Origin: DASRJX01 sp035649235
Lineage (GTDB): Bacteria; Acidobacteriota; Polarisedimenticolia; Gp22-AA2
Length of the DNA: 21,753 bases
Reading direction: 5' to 3'
Assembly: GCA_035649235.1 (NCBI GenBank)
Contig: DASRJX010000227.1
Coordinates: forward strand, 1-21,753
Part shown: piece after piece, positions 1 through 7,136 of the stretch
How the letters are laid out: every line of letters starts with the position of its first letter
Position numbering within the stretch: position 1 is the first letter of the stretch
The notes under the pieces: generated by a model
Databases searched by the model: none
The model's input: the letters and a program-made list of their open reading frames with translations, nothing else
Told to the model about the DNA's origin: nothing
Program-made: the position numbers and the translations under genes

Positions 1-808
1 CCTCGTAGCCGGCGCGTTCGGCCGCCAGGTGGCACGTCTGGCAGCGGTCGGCTCTGGGGATGCGCGTGAAGTTGATGTCGATGGGGGAGCGCTCGAGCAC
101 CACCTGCTGGATGCGGATGGTCGGAGCGATGAAATCGAGCAGCGGAGCGTTGAGCAGGGCAATGGCCGCCTTCATGACGCCGGACGGCGCGACGGTGTCG
201 AGCTTCTTCTCGAGGCGCAGGATGTTGGATTCGAGCGTCTCGATCTCCTTGCCTGCCGCGTCGGCCTGCCCCGTGATCGCCTTGAGCGCGGCCTCCGCCG
301 TGGCCTTGCGCTTCTCGTGCCCGAGGATGGCGACGCGGTACCGCTCCATCTCCGAAGCCAGATGGTCCATCTCTTCCTTGAGACGGGCCGCGTTCGCGGC
401 GCCCTGGTGCGCGGCTTCTTCGTATTCGAACCGTACCGCGTCGAAGGTCGACCGGTGCTTGCGGTAGACGAGGTCGTCCCGGTAGATGTCGCTCGCGGCC
501 GCCTGCAGCGCCTTGTCGGCGGCCGCCCGTTCGGCTTCGTGGTGGGCCGCGGCCGCCCGGGCCTCCTCGAGCCTGGACTTCAGCCCCTGCAGGGCGTTCT
601 GGTCGATCTCCTGCCGCGCCCGCTCGATCTCCGACCGCGTCTTCTCCGCCTCCAGGCGGACGAAGCGCTGCTGGTAGCCCTTCCAGGAGCGGTGGTAGTC
701 GTCCCAGGTCATCCAGACGAAGACGAGGAGCATCAGGATGCTGCTCGCGGCGAACAGCGTGTTGAGCGGCCCCGTCGGCCTCATCGTCTCGTCGGTAGTC
801 TTCGGCAC
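1..808 (-). CDS. Membrane-anchored coiled-coil multihaem-type cytochrome c, 3' end beyond the left edge
   Basis: Translating the minus strand from a GTG at 808 gives about 269 residues with no stop before the window edge, so the C-terminus is missing. GAGGGA lies just upstream of the GTG; an ATG at 784 is an alternative start. Residues about 13-35 form one hydrophobic membrane segment. A long charged, alanine- and glutamate-rich stretch follows, about residues 45-215, with strong coiled-coil character. One c-type haem site is visible, CQTCH at residues 256-260, preceded by SPIDINFTRIPRADR. It is the last visible gene of a Rieske/cytochrome b operon and starts 27 bases after the cytochrome b C-terminal subunit. 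It is probably the extracytoplasmic electron acceptor of that bc complex. More haem sites probably follow off the edge. The exact family is not recognised; the haem site and membrane anchor are seen directly, the electron-transfer role is inferred. Confidence 0.8.
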   Translation of the reverse strand, partial: MPKTTDETMRPTGPLNTLFAASSILMLLVFVWMTWDDYHRSWKGYQQRFVRLEAEKTRSEIERARQEIDQNALQGLKSRLEEARAAAAHHEAERAAADKALQAAASDIYRDDLVYRKHRSTFDAVRFEYEEAAHQGAANAARLKEEMDHLASEMERYRVAILGHEKRKATAEAALKAITGQADAAGKEIETLESNILRLEKKLDTVAPSGVMKAAIALLNAPLLDFIAPTIRIQQVVLERSPIDINFTRIPRADRCQTCHLAAERAGYE

Positions 809-835
809 GGTCCCTCGGGCGCGGCGTATGACCGG

Positions 836-1969
836 TCAGATGTTGAAGAAGATCTCCGGCATGGTGACGAGGTAGTGCATGTTGAACATCCAGCGCAGCA
901 GCATCTTGATCGGCAGGCTCAGCATCGTCAGGCCCAGGAACACCATGACGTGGAAGCGCGCCGGCCCCATCTTCTCGTGGAAATGCTTGAGCGGCCCGCG
1001 CGCCAGCAGGGGAGGCGGGGCCAGGAAGTAGACCAGGACGATGAGCAGCCCGAAGATCTCCCTCACGAACAGATTCTTCGGGAGCCCGACGCCGAACAGG
1101 CTGACCCAGATCACCTGCGACAGGTCGATGTTGATGAGCGGCACCACCTTGTGCACGTCCCAGTACTCGAACGGCCCGAAGAAGTTCTGGTTCGGCCCCC
1201 GGAAGAACGTGCCGATGACGATCAGCCACACCCACAGGACGGCGAACCCGAACAGGAAGATGGCGATCTCCCACTTCCGTTCCCGGATGGTGTAGTAGCC
1301 GTTCCCCTTGGGGTTCGTGTCGATGTACGGAATGGCCATCAGGCCGACGATGATGAGCCCGGGCAGCAGGACCCCCGCGATCCACGGGTCGAAGTAGACC
1401 AGCATCTCCTGCAGCCCCAGGAAGTACCAGGGCGCCTTGCTGGGGTTGGGCGTCTTGGCCGGGTTGGCCGGCTCCTCGATGGGGGCCTTCAGGAAGATGG
1501 ACCAGATCACCAGGAAGACGGTGAACAGGATCATGCAGATGAACTCGGTGTAGACCAGGTCCGGCCAGACCATGACCTTGGGGTCGCCGGCCTCCTCCTT
1601 CTCGAGGAACGCCCGGCCCTCGGCGGCGCGGCGGTCGTTGTCGCGCGCCTGCTGCAGCGCGAACCAGACGAAGAACAGGACCAGGAAGATCATCCCGGCG
1701 ATCGGCACGTTGTCGGGCTTGAGGACGATCTTCTGGAAATTCGGATCGAAGCAGGCGATGGTGAACAGCACGCCGAGCGCCGCGAACAGGATCGCCGCCA
1801 CGCGCGGGCGATAGACGGCGACCAGCGGGCGGGTGGCCGACCGGAGCCACTGCGGCCCGATCTCCCCCGGGAACAGCAGGAGGACGAAGGCCACCGTGGT
1901 GAGCAGGAAGAAGCGGGATGGCTCGGAGAGCCAGTTCACCGCGTGGCGGAAGAAGTCGACGACGACCAT
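836..1969 (-). CDS. Cytochrome b C-terminal (subunit IV-like) subunit of a bc complex
   Basis: A 377-residue polytopic membrane protein corresponding to the C-terminal half of cytochrome b (subunit IV in b6f complexes). It is much longer than chloroplast subunit IV (about 160 residues). It has hydrophobic segments near residues 20-33, 57-73, 88-105, 142-160, 195-214, 234-254 and 303-320. WPDLVYTEF at 135-143 and the proline-rich loop ending in APWYFLGLQE (179-188) are typical of the quinol-site region in these split cytochromes b; PWYF takes the place of the PEWY signature. It begins 13 bases after the stop of the b6-like subunit, so the two are cotranscribed. It contributes the Qo-site half of the complex and carries no b-haem ligands itself. 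The start is ATG at 1969 with no clear Shine-Dalgarno site, consistent with coupling to the gene before it. Confidence 0.9.
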   Translation of the reverse strand: MVVVDFFRHAVNWLSEPSRFFLLTTVAFVLLLFPGEIGPQWLRSATRPLVAVYRPRVAAILFAALGVLFTIACFDPNFQKIVLKPDNVPIAGMIFLVLFFVWFALQQARDNDRRAAEGRAFLEKEEAGDPKVMVWPDLVYTEFICMILFTVFLVIWSIFLKAPIEEPANPAKTPNPSKAPWYFLGLQEMLVYFDPWIAGVLLPGLIIVGLMAIPYIDTNPKGNGYYTIRERKWEIAIFLFGFAVLWVWLIVIGTFFRGPNQNFFGPFEYWDVHKVVPLINIDLSQVIWVSLFGVGLPKNLFVREIFGLLIVLVYFLAPPPLLARGPLKHFHEKMGPARFHVMVFLGLTMLSLPIKMLLRWMFNMHYLVTMPEIFFNI

Positions 1970-1982
1970 CGGGCCGCGGGCT

Positions 1983-2762
1983 CTAGACCGGTCCGGAGAT
2001 GCCGCCGTCCTTGCGGACGCGCCAGAAATGCACCGCCATCAGGAGGGCGGCGACGACCGGGATGCCGACGCAATGCAGGACGTAGAAGCGCAGCAGGGCG
2101 CCGGCGCCCACGAAGCGCCCGCCGAGGAGCGCGAAGCGGGCGTCGTTGCCGGCGTGGACCAGCGCGATGTCGCCTATCTTCATGAGGCTGGCCCCCGGAC
2201 CTTCGTGCCCGACGAGCGGCGTGGCGCGGGCCATGTTCGAGCCGACGGTCACGGCCCACATCGCGAGCTGGTCCCACGGCAGCAGGTAGCCGGTGAAGGA
2301 GAGCAGGAGCGTCAGCACCAGGAGCAGCACGCCGACGTTCCAGTTGAACTCCCGGGGCGGCTTGTACGAGCCGGTCATGAAGACCCGCAGCATGTGCAGC
2401 CAGACGGTGATGACCATGGCGTGCGCGCCCCAGCGATGCAGCTCGCGCATCACGCCGAGAGGCACCTGCTCCCGGAGATCCACGATGTCGACGTAGGCGT
2501 ACTCGACGGTGGGATGGTAGTAGAACATCAGCAGCAGGCCGGTCGCCGTCTCGACCAGGAACAGGAAGAACGTGATGCCGCCCATGCACCAGGTGAAGCG
2601 CAGCCGGATCCCGCTCTTGCGGACCTTCACCGGATGCAGGTGCAGGAAGACGTTCGTGAGGACGGCGAGCCCGCGGTTGCGCGCTGTGTCGGGAGGGCCG
2701 TGCCGGAAGATCGAGTTCCAGACCTGGGTGTTGCGCGTGTACTCCCACAACTTCTTCAGCAT
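1983..2762 (-). CDS. Cytochrome b6-like subunit (N-terminal half of cytochrome b) of a bc complex
   Basis: A 259-residue membrane protein with two pairs of haem-ligand histidines. H109 and H123 lie in LHRWGAH...LHMLRVF, 14 apart. H230 and H245 lie in VLHCVGIP...VHFWRVRK, 15 apart. The 15-residue spacing in the second pair is the b6-type arrangement; mitochondrial-type cytochrome b has 14. GYLLPWDQ (158-165) is the conserved quinol-site segment after the third helix. It carries the low- and high-potential b haems of a menaquinol or quinol:cytochrome c oxidoreductase in the cytoplasmic membrane. The Rieske gene is upstream and the subunit IV-like half follows, so this is a split cytochrome b. 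The length is slightly above plant b6 (about 215) because of an N-terminal extension of about 40 residues and a loop near 180-220. Confidence 0.93.
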   Translation of the reverse strand: MLKKLWEYTRNTQVWNSIFRHGPPDTARNRGLAVLTNVFLHLHPVKVRKSGIRLRFTWCMGGITFFLFLVETATGLLLMFYYHPTVEYAYVDIVDLREQVPLGVMRELHRWGAHAMVITVWLHMLRVFMTGSYKPPREFNWNVGVLLLVLTLLLSFTGYLLPWDQLAMWAVTVGSNMARATPLVGHEGPGASLMKIGDIALVHAGNDARFALLGGRFVGAGALLRFYVLHCVGIPVVAALLMAVHFWRVRKDGGISGPV

Positions 2763-2796
2763 CGGCGCTCCACGCGAGAGGGGACGGACCCTCCGA

Positions 2797-3381
2797 TCAG
2801 ACGCTCAGGAACGATTCGGGATTGATCCACTCGCCCTTCTCATAGGCGTAGGACTTGGTCTTGTCGATGATGATCTGGCCGTCGTCGGCCAGCACGATCC
2901 GGTAGCGCTCCAGGGGCCGCGGCGCCGGCCCCTCGAAGTTGACCCCGGTGCGATAGAAGCCGCTGCCGTGGCAGGGGCACTTGAACTTGTTCTCCGCGTC
3001 GAGCCAGTTGGGCGTGCACCCGAGGTGCGTGCAGACCGCCTTCAGCGCGTAGATGCTCCGCTCGTCCCGCACCACGAACACGCCGAAGGTCTCCTTGAAG
3101 CGGTTGTCCACGGTGCCCATCAGGAATTCGTCCGGGGGACCCGCCTTGAAGCTCTGCGGCGGCTCGAACAGCACGTTCGGGAACATGAACCGTCCGGTGG
3201 CTACCGCTCCCGCGGCGCAGGCCGCCGCGAACGAGGTCCAGGCCACGCCGATCGTCGACAGGAAGCCGCGCCGCGTCATCGCCGCGGGCGCCGCCTTCGT
3301 CGGCGGGGCCGCGGGCTTCGGAGCAGGAGCAGGAGGCGCCGGCTCGACGGGCGCGCCGCCGGTTGTCTTCTCGTCGGTCAT
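2797..3381 (-). CDS. Rieske [2Fe-2S] iron-sulfur protein of a bc complex
   Basis: With an ATG start at 3381 the protein has 194 residues. An in-frame ATG at 3411 would add ten, but it has no Shine-Dalgarno site. The order is a proline/alanine-rich N-terminal tail (about 1-34), a twin-arginine-like TRRGFL at 36-41 with a hydrophobic anchor at about 42-62, and a Rieske fold. The cluster motifs are CTHLGC (117-122) and CPCHGS (135-140). C117, H119, C135 and H138 bind the 2Fe-2S cluster, and C122/C137 form the usual disulfide. The protein takes electrons from quinol at the Qo site of the cytochrome b subunits encoded next and passes them to a cytochrome c. It is the first gene of the operon; a good promoter lies about 57 bases upstream of the chosen start. 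Confidence 0.95.
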   Translation of the reverse strand: MTDEKTTGGAPVEPAPPAPAPKPAAPPTKAAPAAMTRRGFLSTIGVAWTSFAAACAAGAVATGRFMFPNVLFEPPQSFKAGPPDEFLMGTVDNRFKETFGVFVVRDERSIYALKAVCTHLGCTPNWLDAENKFKCPCHGSGFYRTGVNFEGPAPRPLERYRIVLADDGQIIIDKTKSYAYEKGEWINPESFLSV

Positions 3382-3416
3382 CGGGAACCCTGCTTCAGAG
3401 CGCAGGAGCATTCAAA

Positions 3417-3430
3417 AGCAACGCGTTGCT
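3417..3430. repeat. 14-base perfect palindrome in the leader of the bc operon
   Basis: AGCAACGCGTTGCT is a perfect palindrome. It lies about 9-22 bases downstream of the predicted transcription start of the Rieske operon and upstream of its start codon, where repressor operators are often found. On the minus strand it is followed by TTTT, so a short attenuator-like hairpin is another reading. The sequence is seen; the operator role is inferred. Confidence 0.4.
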
Positions 3431-3444
3431 GAAAAAAGCGGCCT

Positions 3445-3473
3445 ATTTTTACCGCATCAACTCGCCCTGTCAA
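3445..3473 (-). promoter_or_regulatory. Candidate sigma-70 promoter of the bc operon
   Basis: On the minus strand the -35 element TTGACA (3473-3468) matches consensus fully. Sixteen bases later comes TAAAAA (3451-3446); AAAAAT at 17 bases is an equivalent reading. Each -10 choice matches four of six consensus positions. Transcription would begin near 3439, about 57 bases before the Rieske start. The A/T-rich patch stands out in this GC-rich window. Confidence 0.6.
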
Positions 3474-3532
3474 GCCGCGTGCGGCGCCGCGGACCCGTCC
3501 CCCGCGGGCGCAGGTGCCTCGGAAGGCGCGCC

Positions 3533-4537
3533 TCAGCGCGACGTGGGGTCGATCCGTTCCAGCGTCTCGATGGCGGCTTGGCGGACGCGGGGGCTGGGAT
3601 CGGAGACGCTGAGGACGCGCACGGCCTCGAGGTGCGAGCGATCGTCGAGGAGCGCTATGGCCCGCAGCGTGTTGATCAGGAGGTCGACCTTGCGGTCCTC
3701 GTCGATCGGAACCGGCCGGCCGGCGTCGTCCGCGCGGGTGCGCGCGTCGAGATAGCCGCGATCCAGGATCCGCCCCAGGAGCGGCAGCCCGCCCCTGTGG
3801 CCGGTGCGCGCCAGGGCGAGAGCGGCGTTCCAGGCCACCTCGTCGACCGGATCGTTGAGGGCGGCTAAAAGCGGCGCGGCCTGGGAGGCGTCCCCCAGGA
3901 CCCCCAGGGCATAGGCCCCCATCTTGCGCACGCCCGGGTCGGAGTCCTCGAGGAGCGGAGCGACGGCGGGCGCGGCCCGCCTCTCGCCCAGAGCCGCGAG
4001 TCCCCAGGCGGCGTAGATGCGCGTCTCGGCGTCCGCGTCCGCGAGGGCCTGGGCGAGCGGCTCGCCCGCGCTCGGGTCGCGCAGCTCGCCCAGGGCCAGC
4101 ACGAGGTAGCGCCGCAGGCGGGCGTCCTGGTCCCGCGCCTCCTCGAGGAGCGAGATCACCTGCCGTGCCGTGGCCGGGTCGCGCCGCCGCGGGTCCTCCT
4201 CCGGGATCATGCGCGACAGCTCGTACGCCGCCCGCCAGGCGTCGCCGCGACCGATGCGAACCTCGTTCAGGTAGTCGGCCGACGTCCGGGTCTCGCGCGC
4301 GATCAACCCGAAGAGCGCGTAGATGACGGCGCTCAATCCCAGGAGCCCGCCCGCGAACAGCACCAGCGGGGAGCGGCGCCGGCCCGGCGCCACGGGCTCG
4401 GTCCCCGTCGCCATCGGCTCGTGGACCGCGAGGTCGGGGTCGTAGCGGATACCGGCCGGGACGTCCGGATCCGCGCGCAGGTCGCCGGCCGCACCGTCGG
4501 GCGGCCCGGGCGGCGCGGGGTCGCTGCCGGCGCTCAT
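3533..4537 (-). CDS. Membrane-anchored HEAT-repeat protein coupled to mgtE
   Basis: A 334-residue protein. A proline- and acid-rich N-terminal segment (1-55, presumably cytoplasmic) is followed by one hydrophobic helix at about 57-80 just after RRR. The rest is alpha-helical repeats. HEAT-like units are clear in RYLVLALGELRDPSAGEPL, TRIYAAWGLAALGERRAAP, VRKMGAYALGVLGDASQAA and VAWNAALALARTGHRGG, with the usual pattern of an aspartate-rich turn followed by a leucine/alanine helix. A final unit ends in VRQAAIETLERIDP. The ATG overlaps the mgtE stop in an ATGA junction (4534-4537), so translation is coupled. No enzymatic motif is seen. The domain is probably a protein-binding scaffold facing the periplasm, if the positive-inside rule holds for the RRR. 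The function is unknown; a role beside MgtE is inferred only from coupling. Confidence 0.82.
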   Translation of the reverse strand: MSAGSDPAPPGPPDGAAGDLRADPDVPAGIRYDPDLAVHEPMATGTEPVAPGRRRSPLVLFAGGLLGLSAVIYALFGLIARETRTSADYLNEVRIGRGDAWRAAYELSRMIPEEDPRRRDPATARQVISLLEEARDQDARLRRYLVLALGELRDPSAGEPLAQALADADAETRIYAAWGLAALGERRAAPAVAPLLEDSDPGVRKMGAYALGVLGDASQAAPLLAALNDPVDEVAWNAALALARTGHRGGLPLLGRILDRGYLDARTRADDAGRPVPIDEDRKVDLLINTLRAIALLDDRSHLEAVRVLSVSDPSPRVRQAAIETLERIDPTSR

Positions 4538-5910
4538 GGCAGCAGGTGGCGCAGGAACAGCGTCGCCAGTCCCAGGAACGCCAGGAAGCCGCAGCAGTCG
4601 GTGAAGGTCGTGACGATGACGCCCGATCCGAGGGCCGGATCGAGACGCAGCCATTTGAGGGCGAGCGGGATCGAGGCGCCGACCAGCCCGGCGATGAAGA
4701 GGTTGGCGATCATCGCCGCGCCGACGATGAGGCCGAGGACCCAGTTCCCCTTCCAGAGGAAGGCAATCGCAGCCATCAGGGTGCCGGTGGCGACGCCGAT
4801 CGCGATGCCGACCACCACCTGGCGGAGGATGACGCGGCGGGCGCTGCTGAAGTCCACGTCCCCGAGGGCGATGCCGCGGATGACCACCGTCAGCGTCTGG
4901 GTTGCGCCGTTCCCCCCCATGCCGGCGACGATTGGCATGAAGGTGGCCAGCGCGACCACCTGCTGGATCGACCCCTCGAACAGCCAGACGACCCACGAGG
5001 CCAGGATCGCGGTCCCCAGGTTGATGACCATCCAGGGGAGCCGCCGCCGCACCGACAGCGAGGGGGGGCTGGTGACGCGGTCCTCGGTCGCCAGTCCTGC
5101 CATGAGGTACATCTCGCGGGTCGTCTCGTCGGCCAGGACGTCCATGGCGTCGTCCACGGTGACGATCCCGAGCATCCTGTTGCCTTCGTCGACCACGGGC
5201 AGGGCGAGGATGTTGTAGCGGGCGATCAGGTCGGCGACGCGGGCGCGGGGCTCGCTGCTGCGCGCGCTGATGACCCGCGGGTTCATGATGGCGTCGAGCG
5301 TCTGCTCGGCGCGCGCCAGGACGAGCTGGCGCAGCGACACGACGCCCTCGAGCCGGCCCACCTGGTCCACGACGTAGACGTAGAACACGGTCTCGGTCTC
5401 GGGCTCCCGGCGGATGCGGGCGATCGCCTCCCCGACGCTGATGGGGCCCGGGAGCGCCAGGAAGTGCGTCGTCATCAAGCCGCCCGCGGTGTGGTGCCCG
5501 TAGGTCATCAGGCGGTCGAGGTTGGCCGCGGTGCGCTCGTCGAGGTGCTTCAGGACGGCATCGGCGCGCTCGGCCTGCAGCAGGCGCAGCATGTCGGTCG
5601 CCTCGTCCGGAGGGAGCCGAGCGACGAGCGCTGCAATCCCCTCGTCCGAGGCCTGCGTCAGGATCTCGGCCTGAAGAGGCTGGGGCAGATCCGCGAACAC
5701 CGGCGCGGCGGCCGCGTGGCCCATCAGGACGCCCAGGAACTCGCGCCGCTCGGCGGACGGCATCGACTTGAGCAGCTCGACCGTTTCCGCCGGGTGCATG
5801 CGGTCGAGGAGGCGCGCCACGTCGTCCCGCGCGCCGATGCGCACCAGCCGGCGCACCACGCGCGCGTAAGGACGGCTTCCAGGACCTGTCTTCTCGGGAG
5901 GTGGCGTCAC
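4534..5910 (-). CDS. mgtE: Magnesium transporter/channel MgtE
   Basis: A 458-residue protein from a GTG start at 5910, chosen because CGAGG lies five bases before it and because the length fits the family (about 450); the open frame further upstream is antisense to mobA. The domain order is MgtE-N superhelix (about 20-135), a CBS pair (about 145-265), a linker helix and five membrane helices (about 290-458). PIVAGMGGNGATQT (326-339) is the signature of the first pore half. DPALGSG (424-430), with the pore aspartate D424, and D438 lie in the last helices. MgtE lets Mg2+ into the cytoplasm and closes when the CBS/N domains bind Mg2+. A -10-like TATCAT (5954-5949, minus strand) lies upstream without a good -35. 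It is divergent from mobA and followed by the coupled HEAT-repeat gene. Confidence 0.95.
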   Translation of the reverse strand: MTPPPEKTGPGSRPYARVVRRLVRIGARDDVARLLDRMHPAETVELLKSMPSAERREFLGVLMGHAAAAPVFADLPQPLQAEILTQASDEGIAALVARLPPDEATDMLRLLQAERADAVLKHLDERTAANLDRLMTYGHHTAGGLMTTHFLALPGPISVGEAIARIRREPETETVFYVYVVDQVGRLEGVVSLRQLVLARAEQTLDAIMNPRVISARSSEPRARVADLIARYNILALPVVDEGNRMLGIVTVDDAMDVLADETTREMYLMAGLATEDRVTSPPSLSVRRRLPWMVINLGTAILASWVVWLFEGSIQQVVALATFMPIVAGMGGNGATQTLTVVIRGIALGDVDFSSARRVILRQVVVGIAIGVATGTLMAAIAFLWKGNWVLGLIVGAAMIANLFIAGLVGASIPLALKWLRLDPALGSGVIVTTFTDCCGFLAFLGLATLFLRHLLP

Positions 5911-5985
5911 GGCGTCCTCGTGAACGGCGCTCGACCGATCAAGGACGCATGATACCCGCGAACGCGGAAGGCGCGTGCTATCTTG

Positions 5986-6591
5986 ATGACCGTGTGGACG
6001 GGGCTGGTCTTCGCCGGCGGCGAGGGGCGACGCATGGGGACCGACAAGGCCGCCTTGACGATCGGCGACCGCACACTCTTGCAGCACGCCGTCGACCGTG
6101 TCCGGGCGGCGGGCGGGGAGCCGATCGTCCTGGGACCGACGCGCGGCCACGACGAGGTGGCGGGCGCGCGCCAGATCGACGATCGCGTTGACGGCGTGCC
6201 CCAGGGTCCGCTCCTGGCGCTGCAGCGGGGCCTCCTGGCGCTGGCGTCCCCGGGACGGGCCGTCGCCCTGGCCTGCGACCTGCCGCTCGTGCCCGCTGCG
6301 TTGCTGCGCCACCTGGCGCAGGCCGGCGAGATCTGGGACGCCGTCGTGCCGCGGTCCGGGGGAGAGCTCCAAGTCCTCTCGGCGGCCTACGGGAGGGAGT
6401 GCCTTCCGGCCATCGACCGGTCGATCGACAGGGGAGAGCGCGCCGTGCACCTGTTCCTGAAGGAGGTTCGGCACCGGGTCCTCGAGGAGGACGCGCTCCA
6501 GCCGTTCGGCGGTCCTGAGATCTTCATGAACCTCAATACCCCCGCCGACCTGGCCCTGGTCCGCGCCCGCCTCGCGTCGGGTGCCCCGTGA
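5986..6591 (+). CDS. mobA: Molybdenum cofactor guanylyltransferase MobA
   Basis: MobA attaches GMP to molybdopterin to make the guanine dinucleotide cofactor used by DMSO-reductase-family enzymes. The 201-residue product has the nucleotide-binding loop FAGGEGRRMGTDKA (9-22), the segment GVPQGPLLAL (70-79) and the metal-binding ACDLPLV (96-102, D98). It ends in the typical NLNTPADL. The start is taken at ATG 5986; a TTG at 5983 and a GTG at 5992 are also in frame. The GTG would give MWTGLVFAGG, closer to the usual N-terminus, and a -10-like TATCTT (5979-5984) would then make the transcript nearly leaderless. No convincing Shine-Dalgarno site precedes any of them. It overlaps moaC by four bases, forming a small molybdenum-cofactor operon. 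Overall identity is secure; the exact start is not. Confidence 0.92.
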   Translation: MTVWTGLVFAGGEGRRMGTDKAALTIGDRTLLQHAVDRVRAAGGEPIVLGPTRGHDEVAGARQIDDRVDGVPQGPLLALQRGLLALASPGRAVALACDLPLVPAALLRHLAQAGEIWDAVVPRSGGELQVLSAAYGRECLPAIDRSIDRGERAVHLFLKEVRHRVLEEDALQPFGGPEIFMNLNTPADLALVRARLASGAP

Positions 6592-7136
6592 CACGGGGCC
6601 TGACGCATCTCGATCCTCGCGGTCGGGCGCGGATGGTCGACATCGGAGACAAACCCGCTACGCGGCGCGAGGCGGTGGCGGCGGGGCAGATCCGCATGAA
6701 CGCCGCCGCGTGGCGGGCCCTGCGATCGCGGAGGCTCGCGAAGGGGGATGCCCTCGCCCTGGCGCGCGCCGCCGGCATCGCGGCCGCCAAGCGCACCGCC
6801 GAGATCGTCCCCTTGTGCCACATCGTGCCGCTCGATCACGTGGGCGTCGAGGTGCGCTTCCTCGCGTCGCGGCGGGCGGTCGAGGTGGAGGCCGTGGCGC
6901 GGGCGCGCTGGAGCACGGGCGTCGAGATGGAGGCGCTGGTTGCGGTCGCCGCCGCGCTGCTGACGGTCTACGACATGGCCAAGGCCCTCGACCGAGGCAT
7001 GGTCATCGGCCCGGTGCGCCTGCTGTGGAAGTCGGGAGGCCGGAGCGGGACGTATCGCCGTGGCGCGTCTACGGCCGCGGCGCGGGCGGCGCCGGCGGCT
7101 CGTCGTCGGCGCCGGACCGCTCGCGGCGGACGATGA
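6588..7136 (+). CDS. moaC: Cyclic pyranopterin monophosphate synthase MoaC, with extra basic C-terminal tail
   Basis: MoaC converts the MoaA product (3',8-cyclo-GTP) to cyclic pyranopterin monophosphate, an early step in molybdenum cofactor synthesis. The 182-residue product shows THLDPRGRARMVDIGDK (6-22), GIAAAKRTAEIVPLCH (63-78), STGVEMEAL (109-117), TVYDMAKALDRGM (126-138) and KSGGRSG (148-154). H78, D129 and K132 correspond to conserved active-site residues; the usual CHP is CHI here. The GTG start overlaps the mobA stop (GTGA), so the two are coupled. Family members end shortly after the KSGG motif, but this frame continues about 25 residues in an Ala/Arg-rich tail. That tail runs over the 3' end of the convergent glycosyltransferase gene (7069-7136). 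The tail may be translated without being functional. Identity is certain from the motifs. Confidence 0.94.
   Translation: MTRGLTHLDPRGRARMVDIGDKPATRREAVAAGQIRMNAAAWRALRSRRLAKGDALALARAAGIAAAKRTAEIVPLCHIVPLDHVGVEVRFLASRRAVEVEAVARARWSTGVEMEALVAVAAALLTVYDMAKALDRGMVIGPVRLLWKSGGRSGTYRRGASTAAARAAPAARRRRRTARGGR

Noticed and set aside
29..2185. 718-codon plus-strand open frame
   Set aside because: It is antisense to the cytochrome genes, is rich in Arg/Asp/Glu/Gln in the way of GC-rich shadow frames, and has no family motif; the opposite strand has clear haem and cytochrome b motifs.
4538..4996. N-terminal extension of the HEAT-repeat protein
   Set aside because: The extension is an Arg/His-rich shadow of mgtE; the ATG in the ATGA overlap at 4537 is the natural start.
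5911..6594. N-terminal extension of mgtE
   Set aside because: It is antisense to mobA and low in family similarity; GTG 5910 with a good Shine-Dalgarno site gives normal MgtE length.
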